The translations under genes and the position numbers were made by a program. From NCBI GenBank assembly GCA_934277865.1, contig CAKQVW010000169.1, positions 1-6,451 of the forward strand: 6,451 nucleotides of DNA, in the 5' to 3' direction. Below, piece after piece: positions 1 through 5,301 of the stretch. Positions within the stretch are counted from its first letter, which is position 1, and every line of letters starts with the position of its first letter. The notes under the pieces are model-generated. The model was not told the origin of the DNA. It ran no database searches and worked only from the letters and a program-made list of their open reading frames with translations. This DNA is from an uncultured Pseudobdellovibrionaceae bacterium (GTDB lineage Bacteria; Bdellovibrionota; Bdellovibrionia; Bdellovibrionales; JAMPXM01).

Positions 1-321
1 GGCGCAGCCGTGGTCTTACTTTCTCGGCCTTCACGCAAATCCTCGCCCCACGCGATCTCTAACTTGCGCACGATTGCGTCGGTCTCTCTCGAACTCCAAC
101 ACAGTCACTGTCGAATTTTACGCGCCCCCCACCGCTCTGTTCCGCAAACCTTTGAAAGGAGAAGTCGCCATGTCGAGTTTATCGCAGGTCGAACCGATCA
201 CCCTAGCATTGGGCTCAACACCGGACTCAACATTGACCTCGGCCTCGCACTCGCCCCTGTCACAGGTGAATTCCCCGATGACAGCAGCCGGCGGTCATCC
301 AAATCGAATTCTCGCACTTGA
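1..321 (+). CDS. imuA: ImuA-like RecA-family mutasome protein, C-terminal part (5' end outside window)
   Basis: This is the tail of an open frame that enters from the left edge and stops at TGA 319-321. The translated order resembles the end of the RecA core. A strand reading AVVLLSRP comes first, then LRTIASVSLEL (compare RecA ALKFYASVRLDI), then CRILRAPHRSVPQTF (compare RVKVVKNKIAAPF), then VEFIAGR and a stretch ending in IDLGLAL (compare the RecA FQILYGEG and LVDLG segments). RecA-like ImuA proteins sit just before imuB and bind ImuB in the mutasome. Codon choice supports this frame up to the stop: between 170 and 277 every leucine codon is CTC, as is common elsewhere in the window. The other open frame there uses TTA, CTA, TTG and CTG. 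The last 45 or so residues have no clear match. The gene overlaps imuB by 44 bp, which suggests one transcript and coupled translation. The family call rests on weak similarity plus position. Confidence 0.6.
   Translation, partial: GAAVVLLSRPSRKSSPHAISNLRTIASVSLELQHSHCRILRAPHRSVPQTFERRSRHVEFIAGRTDHPSIGLNTGLNIDLGLALAPVTGEFPDDSSRRSSKSNSRT
155..164 (+). promoter_or_regulatory. Alternative ribosome binding site for a longer imuB start at 170
   Basis: AAAGGAGAAG lies 5 bases before an in-frame ATG at 170, with the AGGAG core 8 bases away. By itself this is the stronger Shine-Dalgarno of the two candidates. In the imuA frame it requires adjacent AGG and AGA arginine codons, which are rare in this window, so the sequence may be selected as a site. 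If used, ImuB gains 36 Ser/Thr/Pro-rich residues and overlaps imuA by 152 bp. Both starts could be used. Confidence 0.35.
264..269 (+). promoter_or_regulatory. Ribosome binding site for imuB
   Basis: AGGTGA matches the 3' part of the Shine-Dalgarno consensus AAGGAGGTGA and ends 8 bases before ATG 278. It lies inside the imuA frame, so ribosomes finishing imuA would pass over it. This site and the codon usage upstream favour 278 as the imuB start over the in-frame ATG at 170. Confidence 0.5.
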
Positions 322-1771
322 GTTCGGCACGCTGAAGCCAGCTTGGGTTGAAGTCATTTCAGATGTGCTGATGCAGTTTTCGCCGCGACTTTCACATCGA
401 ACCGTGCAGCACACGGAGTCTCGCGATGTTCACAATCGTGCGGCACGAACCAGCACGTGGTTTTTTTTAGACCTCGGCACCAATAGCTCGTGGATCAGTC
501 GACGTTTTGGCAACGAGAACAAACTTCTCGAAGCCGTCTTTGCGAAGCTTGCAGAACTGGACATCGAACAAAATTTTGAGCGAACACTGAAGGCCGCGAT
601 TGCCGACACCGCGCCAGCAGCCCAAGCTCTGGCGTCCCTTTACTCGTTTTGGATCTCAAGTCCCGGACGCACCAGAGACGATCTCGATCGCCTCCCGCTT
701 CAGGCCCTCACTCAACTTGAAGGACTTCAAGCATGGGGCTCCTCCTCGCGCCTGGAGAGCATTTCCAATTTCTTTTCTCTTCTCGGCTTTCACACACTTG
801 GAGATCTGCGAGCTTTCACGCCGGCAGCTCTGCACGAACGATGGGGCGCTATCGGCGATCTTCTCTACCGCCGTCTTCAGGCCAACCCAGATCTCGAACC
901 TCAACCGATTTCTCCGTACGTTCCAACGGAGGCCCTACGCTCTTTCATCCATCTCGACTTCCCGGTTTCGATCGTGTCACTGCTCTTGCATGAAGTCGAA
1001 GGCACTCTCAAACGCTTGCTCGCCCGTCTCGAAGGACGCCGCCTGCTAGCGCGTCGAGTCCGTCTCAAACTGCGCTGCGAGTACTCGCAGCACGAGCATG
1101 TTTTTTCTATCGAACCTTCGACAGCCACTCGTGATTTGCGATTTTTTCGCGTGCTGCTTGAAAATCGACTCGAAAAAATTGAGCTCCTTAACCCGATTCA
1201 AGATCTCGAAATCGAAGTCGACCCTGTTCCTGAAAAAGAAACTCAGGAAGACTTCTTCGATCACTCCTCCGCCGACGACACCAAGCTCGCGGTCCTTATC
1301 AGTTTACTTCGTCAAGAAGGTGCCCAAGCCGGTTTCGCCGAAACACGCGACGAAGTCTGGCCAGAAAACACCTGGGAGGTACCTCCTTGTTTTTTGATTT
1401 GCACCGCGAAAAATGACACCAAGAATGGCGCCCAACAAGAGAATCGTGCCGAAGGTCTTTTGGACGAATCTGGATTTGCGCCACGCTTCTCCTATGGTCG
1501 CGAACTCCCAAATGCACCAAGACCAACGCTTTTGCTGCGACAACCTCGCCTGCTTTCACAAGAAGAGCTCTCGGCTCTGCACTTCTACTCCAATCATCCT
1601 GTCGAACGCCTTGAACACGGCTGGTGGGAAGAAGAACGCGCCGGCCCAGGAGGCAGCTTCGTGATTCCTCGGCGCGATTACTATGTGGCGCGCGATCGAG
1701 GCGGAAGAAGTCTCTGGATCTTCCAAGATCACACATCCGGTCAATTCTATCTCCACGGCGCCTTCGACTAA
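278..1771 (+). CDS. imuB: ImuB, non-catalytic Y-family polymerase-like mutasome scaffold
   Basis: ImuB links ImuA and DnaE2 to the sliding clamp during damage-induced mutagenic synthesis. The protein has 497 residues from ATG 278 (533 if ATG 170 is used). Residues 10-16 (RILALEF) match the first palm strand of the family. Residues 61-67 (WFFLDLG) match the strand that in active Y-family polymerases carries the Asp-Glu pair, but no such pair is present. The segment AAIADTAPAAQALA is typical of ImuB. A helix-hairpin-helix region lies at about 138-190 (LGFHTLGDL), and a little-finger domain at about 213-318. QEDFF at 323-327 resembles the beta-clamp binding pentapeptide. The C-terminal ImuB signature is clear: GWW at 448-450 and RDYYVARDRGG...LWIF...FYLHGAFD at the end. 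Only about 18 residues separate RILALEF from FSP (34-36), where canonical ImuB has several tens more, so part of the palm is missing. The stop is TAA 1769-1771, followed by the repeat spacer before dnaE2. Confidence 0.9.
   Translation: MTAAGGHPNRILALEFGTLKPAWVEVISDVLMQFSPRLSHRTVQHTESRDVHNRAARTSTWFFLDLGTNSSWISRRFGNENKLLEAVFAKLAELDIEQNFERTLKAAIADTAPAAQALASLYSFWISSPGRTRDDLDRLPLQALTQLEGLQAWGSSSRLESISNFFSLLGFHTLGDLRAFTPAALHERWGAIGDLLYRRLQANPDLEPQPISPYVPTEALRSFIHLDFPVSIVSLLLHEVEGTLKRLLARLEGRRLLARRVRLKLRCEYSQHEHVFSIEPSTATRDLRFFRVLLENRLEKIELLNPIQDLEIEVDPVPEKETQEDFFDHSSADDTKLAVLISLLRQEGAQAGFAETRDEVWPENTWEVPPCFLICTAKNDTKNGAQQENRAEGLLDESGFAPRFSYGRELPNAPRPTLLLRQPRLLSQEELSALHFYSNHPVERLEHGWWEEERAGPGGSFVIPRRDYYVARDRGGRSLWIFQDHTSGQFYLHGAFD
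1244..1258 (+). other. Clamp-binding-like pentapeptide in ImuB (QEDFF)
   Basis: Codons for Q-E-D-F-F fall in an acidic, probably flexible linker (EKETQEDFFDHSSADD) right after the little-finger domain. ImuB proteins are known to carry their beta-clamp binding motif (consensus near QLxLF) in this region. Position 2 is Glu instead of the usual Leu, so binding may be weaker. The role is inferred from position and pattern. Confidence 0.55.
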
Positions 1772-1777
1772 AAAGAC

Positions 1778-1797
1778 AGCGAAAGCCGAAGCGACAC
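1778..1797 (+). repeat. Direct repeat copy 1 (short, collapsed form)
   Basis: AGCGAAAGCCGAAGCGACAC begins 6 bases after the imuB stop codon. It equals the two full copies downstream with the 7 central bases removed and one further G-to-A change. This short copy suggests loss of the inner part by slippage or recombination between the two GGCC boxes of a full unit. Confidence 0.65.
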
Positions 1798-1814
1798 AAA
1801 CCGAAAGGGCGATT

Positions 1815-2027
1815 ATGAACAAGTACTCACAAAAGCATTACCGTCCAGCAGCGAAGGCCATAGGCCGAAGCGACACCCAATCTTTCGGCGCCCCTGCGCC
1901 GAAAGCAGCGAAGGCCGGAGGCCGAAGCGACACATATGAAACACAAGAAGAGCTTTTCTTTGCCTGCGCGTCCTTCCTTCTCCTCCTCTTACTCGCCAGC
2001 GCAGACGTGTTATTCAAGACCACTTAG
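1815..2027 (+). CDS. Possible small ORF of 70 residues with a C-terminal hydrophobic segment
   Basis: ATG 1815 has AAAGGG (1804-1809) five bases upstream. The predicted peptide begins MNKYSQKHYRPAAKA and contains two copies of AAKA(I/G)GRSDT, encoded by the two full DNA repeats, whose 57-base period is exactly 19 codons. Residues about 47-67 are strongly hydrophobic with a run of six leucines (FFACASFLLLLLLASADVLF), like one membrane segment. The ORF ends at TAG 2025-2027, 92 bp inside dnaE2. In the overlap its codons (CTC, GCC, TTC, GAC, GAG) look at least as typical as those of the Ser-rich dnaE2 N-terminus. I recognise no family. It could be a real small membrane protein, a leader peptide coupling translation to dnaE2, or chance reading of repeat DNA. 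Chance is the default explanation. Confidence 0.25.
   Translation: MNKYSQKHYRPAAKAIGRSDTQSFGAPAPKAAKAGGRSDTYETQEELFFACASFLLLLLLASADVLFKTT
1847..1876 (+). repeat. Direct repeat copy 2 (full 30-base unit)
   Basis: The unit is AGCAGCGAAGGCC, then two variable bases (AT), then AGGCCGAAGCGACAC. It is identical to copy 3 except at those two bases. Each full unit contains GGCC-N3-GGCC (here 1856-1866), a small self-complementary core that could fold into a 4-bp hairpin. The near identity over 30 bases rules out chance similarity. Confidence 0.85.
1882..1905 (+). other. Perfect 10-bp GC-rich hairpin between the repeats
   Basis: CTTTCGGCGC (1882-1891) and GCGCCGAAAG (1896-1905) are exact reverse complements around a CCCT loop. 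No T run follows on either strand, so this is not a standard Rho-independent terminator. In the mRNA it would form a stable stem ending 30 bases before the dnaE2 start codon. It could slow ribosome access, set an RNA processing point between imuB and dnaE2, or belong to a repetitive extragenic element together with the flanking direct repeats. Confidence 0.8.
1904..1933 (+). repeat. Direct repeat copy 3 (full 30-base unit)
   Basis: This is the same 30-base unit as copy 2, with GG instead of AT at the two variable positions. It ends two bases before the dnaE2 start codon. Its first two bases (AG) are also the last bases of the hairpin's right arm. The GG variant turns the core into GGCC-GGA-GGCC (1913-1923) and creates GGAGG, the only Shine-Dalgarno-like sequence near dnaE2. 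Confidence 0.85.
1917..1921 (+). promoter_or_regulatory. Probable, poorly spaced ribosome binding site for dnaE2
   Basis: GGAGG lies 14 bases before ATG 1936, longer than the usual 5-9. It overlaps the loop and right arm of a possible GGCC-GGA-GGCC mini-hairpin and sits 11 bases after the 10-bp hairpin. The spacing and structure suggest weak or regulated initiation, or dependence on translation arriving from upstream. Confidence 0.4.
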
Positions 2028-5000
2028 CTCACCTCCACAGAGAGCCGTAGCCCGCACTGAGTTTGTCGAGCTCTTGGCGCGAACCAACTTCTCGTTTCTG
2101 ATGGGAGCCTCCCATCCAGATGAGATGGTTCTACGTGCCAAGCAGCTTCGATATCGTGGAATCGGCATTTGTGACGTGAATGGCCTTTATGGTGTGGTCC
2201 GCGGCTTTCAGGTGGCAGAGAAACCAAGCCACTTTGATGCCTCACAAATTGCGGCACAAACTGCGGCTATGGAAGCAGGGGGTGGGAAATTTCGGTACCA
2301 CTTAGGTGCCGAACTCACACCCTTTGATTCCTCACCAATCGCCTTGCTTCCAACGTCCAAGGAAGGTTACTCGCGCCTCTCTCGTCTGATCACGCAGTCC
2401 AAACGGCCTGCTGCAAAAGCTCGCCTCTTGCTCTCGCTGGAAGACGTTCTCGAGCAAGCCGGTCATGCCTCGGGCGAACTGCTAGCGATGCCGCTTCCGC
2501 CATGGAACATGCGAGACTTAGAAAAACTCGTCGATGCTTTTGGCGATCGCCTTTACCTGCCTGTGCACAAGGACACGACGTGGGAATCTATTTCCCTGGC
2601 CCGTGAAGCCGTCGATATCGAACGCCGCCTCGGCCCTTCTGGTCTCAAACTTTTTGCTACGGGACGACCACTTTTTCACACTCCCGATCGCAAACCCCTG
2701 CACGACGTGCTGACCTGCCTCCATCACGGCGTCACACTTGCGGAGGCAAAAACCAAACTGATTCCCAACTCCGAGCGCTATCTTAAGTCCATCGAAGAGC
2801 TGCAGCACACGTATCGCGATCGGCCTGACTTGTTGACACGCACGATGGAGATTTCCGAGCGCCTGCAGTTCAGCCTGACGGAACTGCGCTACAAGTATCC
2901 CCGTGAAGCACTTCCTCCGCAGAAGACCTCGATCACCTATTTGAGAGAACTCGTCGAAAAAGGATTTGAACGACGCTACGGCGAAGCAACCACCAGTGCG
3001 TCGGATCGTGCGAAGGCTCGCAAGCAAATCGAGCACGAACTCCAACTGATTCAAGATCTCGAGTACGAGGATTATTTTCTTACGCTTTACGATATCTGCG
3101 AGTTCGCCCGAGAACGAGGGATTCTGCACCAGGGCCGTGGCTCTGCCGCAAACTCCATCGTCTGCTACACCATTGGTCTCACCGCTATCGATCCGATCAA
3201 GCTGGGACTTTTGTTTGAACGTTTTCTCTCGCGCGAACGGGCCGAACCACCAGACATCGACATCGACTTCGAACACGAGCGACGGGAAGAGGTGATTCAG
3301 TACATTTATCGAAAGTACGGCGCTTCACACGCGGCTATGGTCTGCACCACTGTTTGTTATCGCTCGCGAATGGCGCTTCGCGATGTCGCCAAGGTTTTAT
3401 CTGTCCCCCCAGAAAAAATAGACCTTCTCGTAAAGACCATGGGACGAGAAGGCCTGTCCCATCTCTTAGCAACGCCCTTTGACAGCGAAAAATTTGGCTT
3501 AAGCGAATCTAAATTCCACAAACTGCTAAAGCTTGCCTACGAAATCAAAGGTTTTCCACGGCACCTCGGCATTCATAGTGGGGGCTTTGTGATCGCGCAC
3601 GAACCGGTGACGGACCTCGTACCTGTTGAGGCCGCCACCATGACCGAGCGTTATGTGATTCAGTGGAACAAAGACGATGTCGCCACTCTTGGCATGATGA
3701 AGATCGATATCTTAAGCCTGGGCATGTTAAGCGCTCTGCACAAAGCATTTGAGACCTTGCGCGAGAAAAAAGGCATCGCTCTCGAACTTGCGACGATTCC
3801 CCAAGACGATCAGCCAACGTACAAGATGATTCAAGCCGCCGACACCATCGGCACCTTTCAGATTGAATCGCGCGCTCAGATGTCGTTGCTACCACGCTTG
3901 AAACCGAAAAACTGGTATGACCTCGTCGTGCAAGTGGCAATCGTGCGTCCTGGCCCCATACAAGGCGGCATGGTGCACCCGTATCTCAAACGAAGATCCG
4001 GACAAGAAAAGATCACTTATGCTCACGCAAAACTAGAGCCGATCTTAAGTAAAACAATGGGTGTTCCGATTTTCCAAGAGCAGGTCATGCAGATCGTCGT
4101 GGCTGTTGCCGGCTTCACACCCGGAGAAGCCGACGAGCTTCGTCGAGTTGTGTCCAGTGCCTGGCGCAAAAAAACTGTCATGCATGGCCTCAGACAACGT
4201 CTGATCAACGGCATGCTTAACAGCGGCATCGACACCTCCTATGCCGAGCAAATCTACAAGGTCATCGAAGGTTTTGCCGAATACGGATTTCCAGAATCTC
4301 ACGCAGCAAGCTTTGCGCTTCTCACCTACGCCAGTTGTTGGCTGAAGCGCCATCACCCCGATGTGTTTGCGCTCTGTCTTCTTAACTCTCAACCAATGGG
4401 GTTTTATCCACCTCGGCAACTGATCTCCGACGCACGAAAAAACGGTGTCCGTTTTCAAGCTCTCGACGTTCAAGCTTCCGAATGGGACTACACACTTGAG
4501 CAACCAGGAGTCGTACGAGTCGGTCTTCGTTCCATCGACGGACTTTCAGAAAACGAAGCCCATGTTCTTGTCGCAAAACGCCCAGAAAATGGTTTCCGAG
4601 ACCTCGAAGATTTCGTACGGCGCACACGTCTTCCCAAGCGTACACTGCTGCGCTTAGCAAATGCCGGCGCTCTGCAAAGTCTACGAATGGGACTTTCGCA
4701 AGAAGAAGCCGATATTCGCCGAGCGATATTCAAACTTCAAGGGTTGGACTATCGCCAACAGAGCCTGTTTTATGGAACCGAGTCGCTTGCCGACAGAGAG
4801 AACTCGGCAGATGTCACAGCAGAAGGCGCGGCGCCGCATGACGGTCGCGAAAGTATCCTTTGTGAAACCGAATGGGAAACTGTCGTACGCGAATTTAAAA
4901 CCAAGGGATTCTCGCTTGATCGGCACCCTCTTCGCATACTCCGGGAACAACCAGGATTTATGAAGCAACACCAAACGGCGGAATCCCTTCGCCATCTTCC

Positions 5001-5289
5001 CAACGGGCGAAGTGTTCGTTTAGCTGGTTTGCGATCTCTGCTGCAAAAGCCGCCGACCGCAAAAGGAGTTTGTTTTGCTTCGCTAGAAGACGAAACCGGG
5101 ATCTTCAACATCATCATCATGCCAGATGTTTACGAGCGTGTGCGACTGTCGCTGCACACCTCAAATATTTTGGAGGTCATTGGCGTGTTACAGAGCCACA
5201 AGGGCGTTATTCACATAAAAGCCAGCGATGTTCGACCGCTGGCTCTGCCGGCCCAAATCTTCTTCAGGCCATCAAAAATGTACTCCTAG
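1936..5289 (+). CDS. dnaE2: DnaE2, error-prone C-family DNA polymerase (alpha subunit type)
   Basis: DnaE2 performs the mutagenic synthesis of the ImuA-ImuB-DnaE2 mutasome. The length of 1117 residues is near the upper end for the family. Residues 1-40 are a Ser/Pro-rich extension. A PHP domain spans about 42-290, beginning FVELLARTNFSFLMGASHP and including the DnaE2-typical LHDVLTCLHHGVTLAEA. The palm has GRGSAANS at 400-407, PDIDIDF at 439-445 (expected catalytic D442 and D444) and MMKIDILSLGM, with the third acidic residue D591. The fingers segment has PIFQEQVMQIV from 711. A helix-hairpin-helix motif is at about 886-915. A clamp-type pentapeptide QQSLF is at 941-945. LDRHPLRILR precedes an OB domain at about 1023-1105 (TAKGVCFASLEDETGIFN). 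The polymerase site is complete, but the PHP metal residues appear replaced. ATG 1936 is the only ATG before the conserved start; the next is M56. The gene ends 12 bp from the convergent radical SAM gene. Confidence 0.95.
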   Translation: MKHKKSFSLPARPSFSSSYSPAQTCYSRPLSSPPQRAVARTEFVELLARTNFSFLMGASHPDEMVLRAKQLRYRGIGICDVNGLYGVVRGFQVAEKPSHFDASQIAAQTAAMEAGGGKFRYHLGAELTPFDSSPIALLPTSKEGYSRLSRLITQSKRPAAKARLLLSLEDVLEQAGHASGELLAMPLPPWNMRDLEKLVDAFGDRLYLPVHKDTTWESISLAREAVDIERRLGPSGLKLFATGRPLFHTPDRKPLHDVLTCLHHGVTLAEAKTKLIPNSERYLKSIEELQHTYRDRPDLLTRTMEISERLQFSLTELRYKYPREALPPQKTSITYLRELVEKGFERRYGEATTSASDRAKARKQIEHELQLIQDLEYEDYFLTLYDICEFARERGILHQGRGSAANSIVCYTIGLTAIDPIKLGLLFERFLSRERAEPPDIDIDFEHERREEVIQYIYRKYGASHAAMVCTTVCYRSRMALRDVAKVLSVPPEKIDLLVKTMGREGLSHLLATPFDSEKFGLSESKFHKLLKLAYEIKGFPRHLGIHSGGFVIAHEPVTDLVPVEAATMTERYVIQWNKDDVATLGMMKIDILSLGMLSALHKAFETLREKKGIALELATIPQDDQPTYKMIQAADTIGTFQIESRAQMSLLPRLKPKNWYDLVVQVAIVRPGPIQGGMVHPYLKRRSGQEKITYAHAKLEPILSKTMGVPIFQEQVMQIVVAVAGFTPGEADELRRVVSSAWRKKTVMHGLRQRLINGMLNSGIDTSYAEQIYKVIEGFAEYGFPESHAASFALLTYASCWLKRHHPDVFALCLLNSQPMGFYPPRQLISDARKNGVRFQALDVQASEWDYTLEQPGVVRVGLRSIDGLSENEAHVLVAKRPENGFRDLEDFVRRTRLPKRTLLRLANAGALQSLRMGLSQEEADIRRAIFKLQGLDYRQQSLFYGTESLADRENSADVTAEGAAPHDGRESILCETEWETVVREFKTKGFSLDRHPLRILREQPGFMKQHQTAESLRHLPNGRSVRLAGLRSLLQKPPTAKGVCFASLEDETGIFNIIIMPDVYERVRLSLHTSNILEVIGVLQSHKGVIHIKASDVRPLALPAQIFFRPSKMYS
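4756..4770 (+). other. Clamp-binding-like pentapeptide in DnaE2 (QQSLF)
   Basis: Residues 941-945 read Q-Q-S-L-F, close to the beta-clamp consensus QLxLF. They lie just after the helix-hairpin-helix region, the place where the replicative DnaE carries its own clamp motif. DnaE2 proteins studied so far are described as depending on ImuB for clamp contact, so an intact-looking motif here is notable. The function is inferred. Confidence 0.5.
5216..5244 (-). terminator. Candidate Rho-independent terminator for the radical SAM gene, inside dnaE2
   Basis: AGCCAGCG (5220-5227) and CGCTGGCT (5237-5244) form an 8-bp stem with a 9-base loop. Read on the - strand, the stem runs into TTTTAT at its 3' end, and the whole lies about 58 bases after the stop codon of the - strand gene. 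The T run is short, so termination may be partial. The same bases encode DnaE2 residues near the C-terminus (KASDVRPLA). Confidence 0.45.
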
Positions 5290-5301
5290 ACTATTCAAGC
5301 C

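Noticed and set aside
74..169. Extension of imuB to an ATG at 74
   Set aside because: There is no ribosome site, the residues are not conserved, and the stretch is coding for imuA in another frame.
1678..1688. TTACTATGTGG, partial match to a TTAC-N3-GTAA LexA box
   Set aside because: Only one half-site matches fully, and it lies within the conserved ImuB coding sequence RDYYVAR.
1299..1799. 166-residue open frame on the - strand over the end of imuB
   Set aside because: It is antisense to the well-matched ImuB C-terminus, Arg/Ser-rich, and has no domain.
1882..1905. Rho-independent terminator after imuB
   Set aside because: The stem is strong but no T run follows on either strand, and the downstream gene belongs to the same system.
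1847..1933. CRISPR-like pattern: 30-base repeats with a 27-base gap
   Set aside because: Only two full copies exist, the gap is filled by a perfect hairpin, the third copy is shortened, and no cas-like gene is present.
2518..3276. 252-residue open frame on the - strand inside dnaE2
   Set aside because: It lies opposite the PHP and palm coding region of a clear DnaE2, has no recognisable domain, and is explained by codon bias of the real gene.
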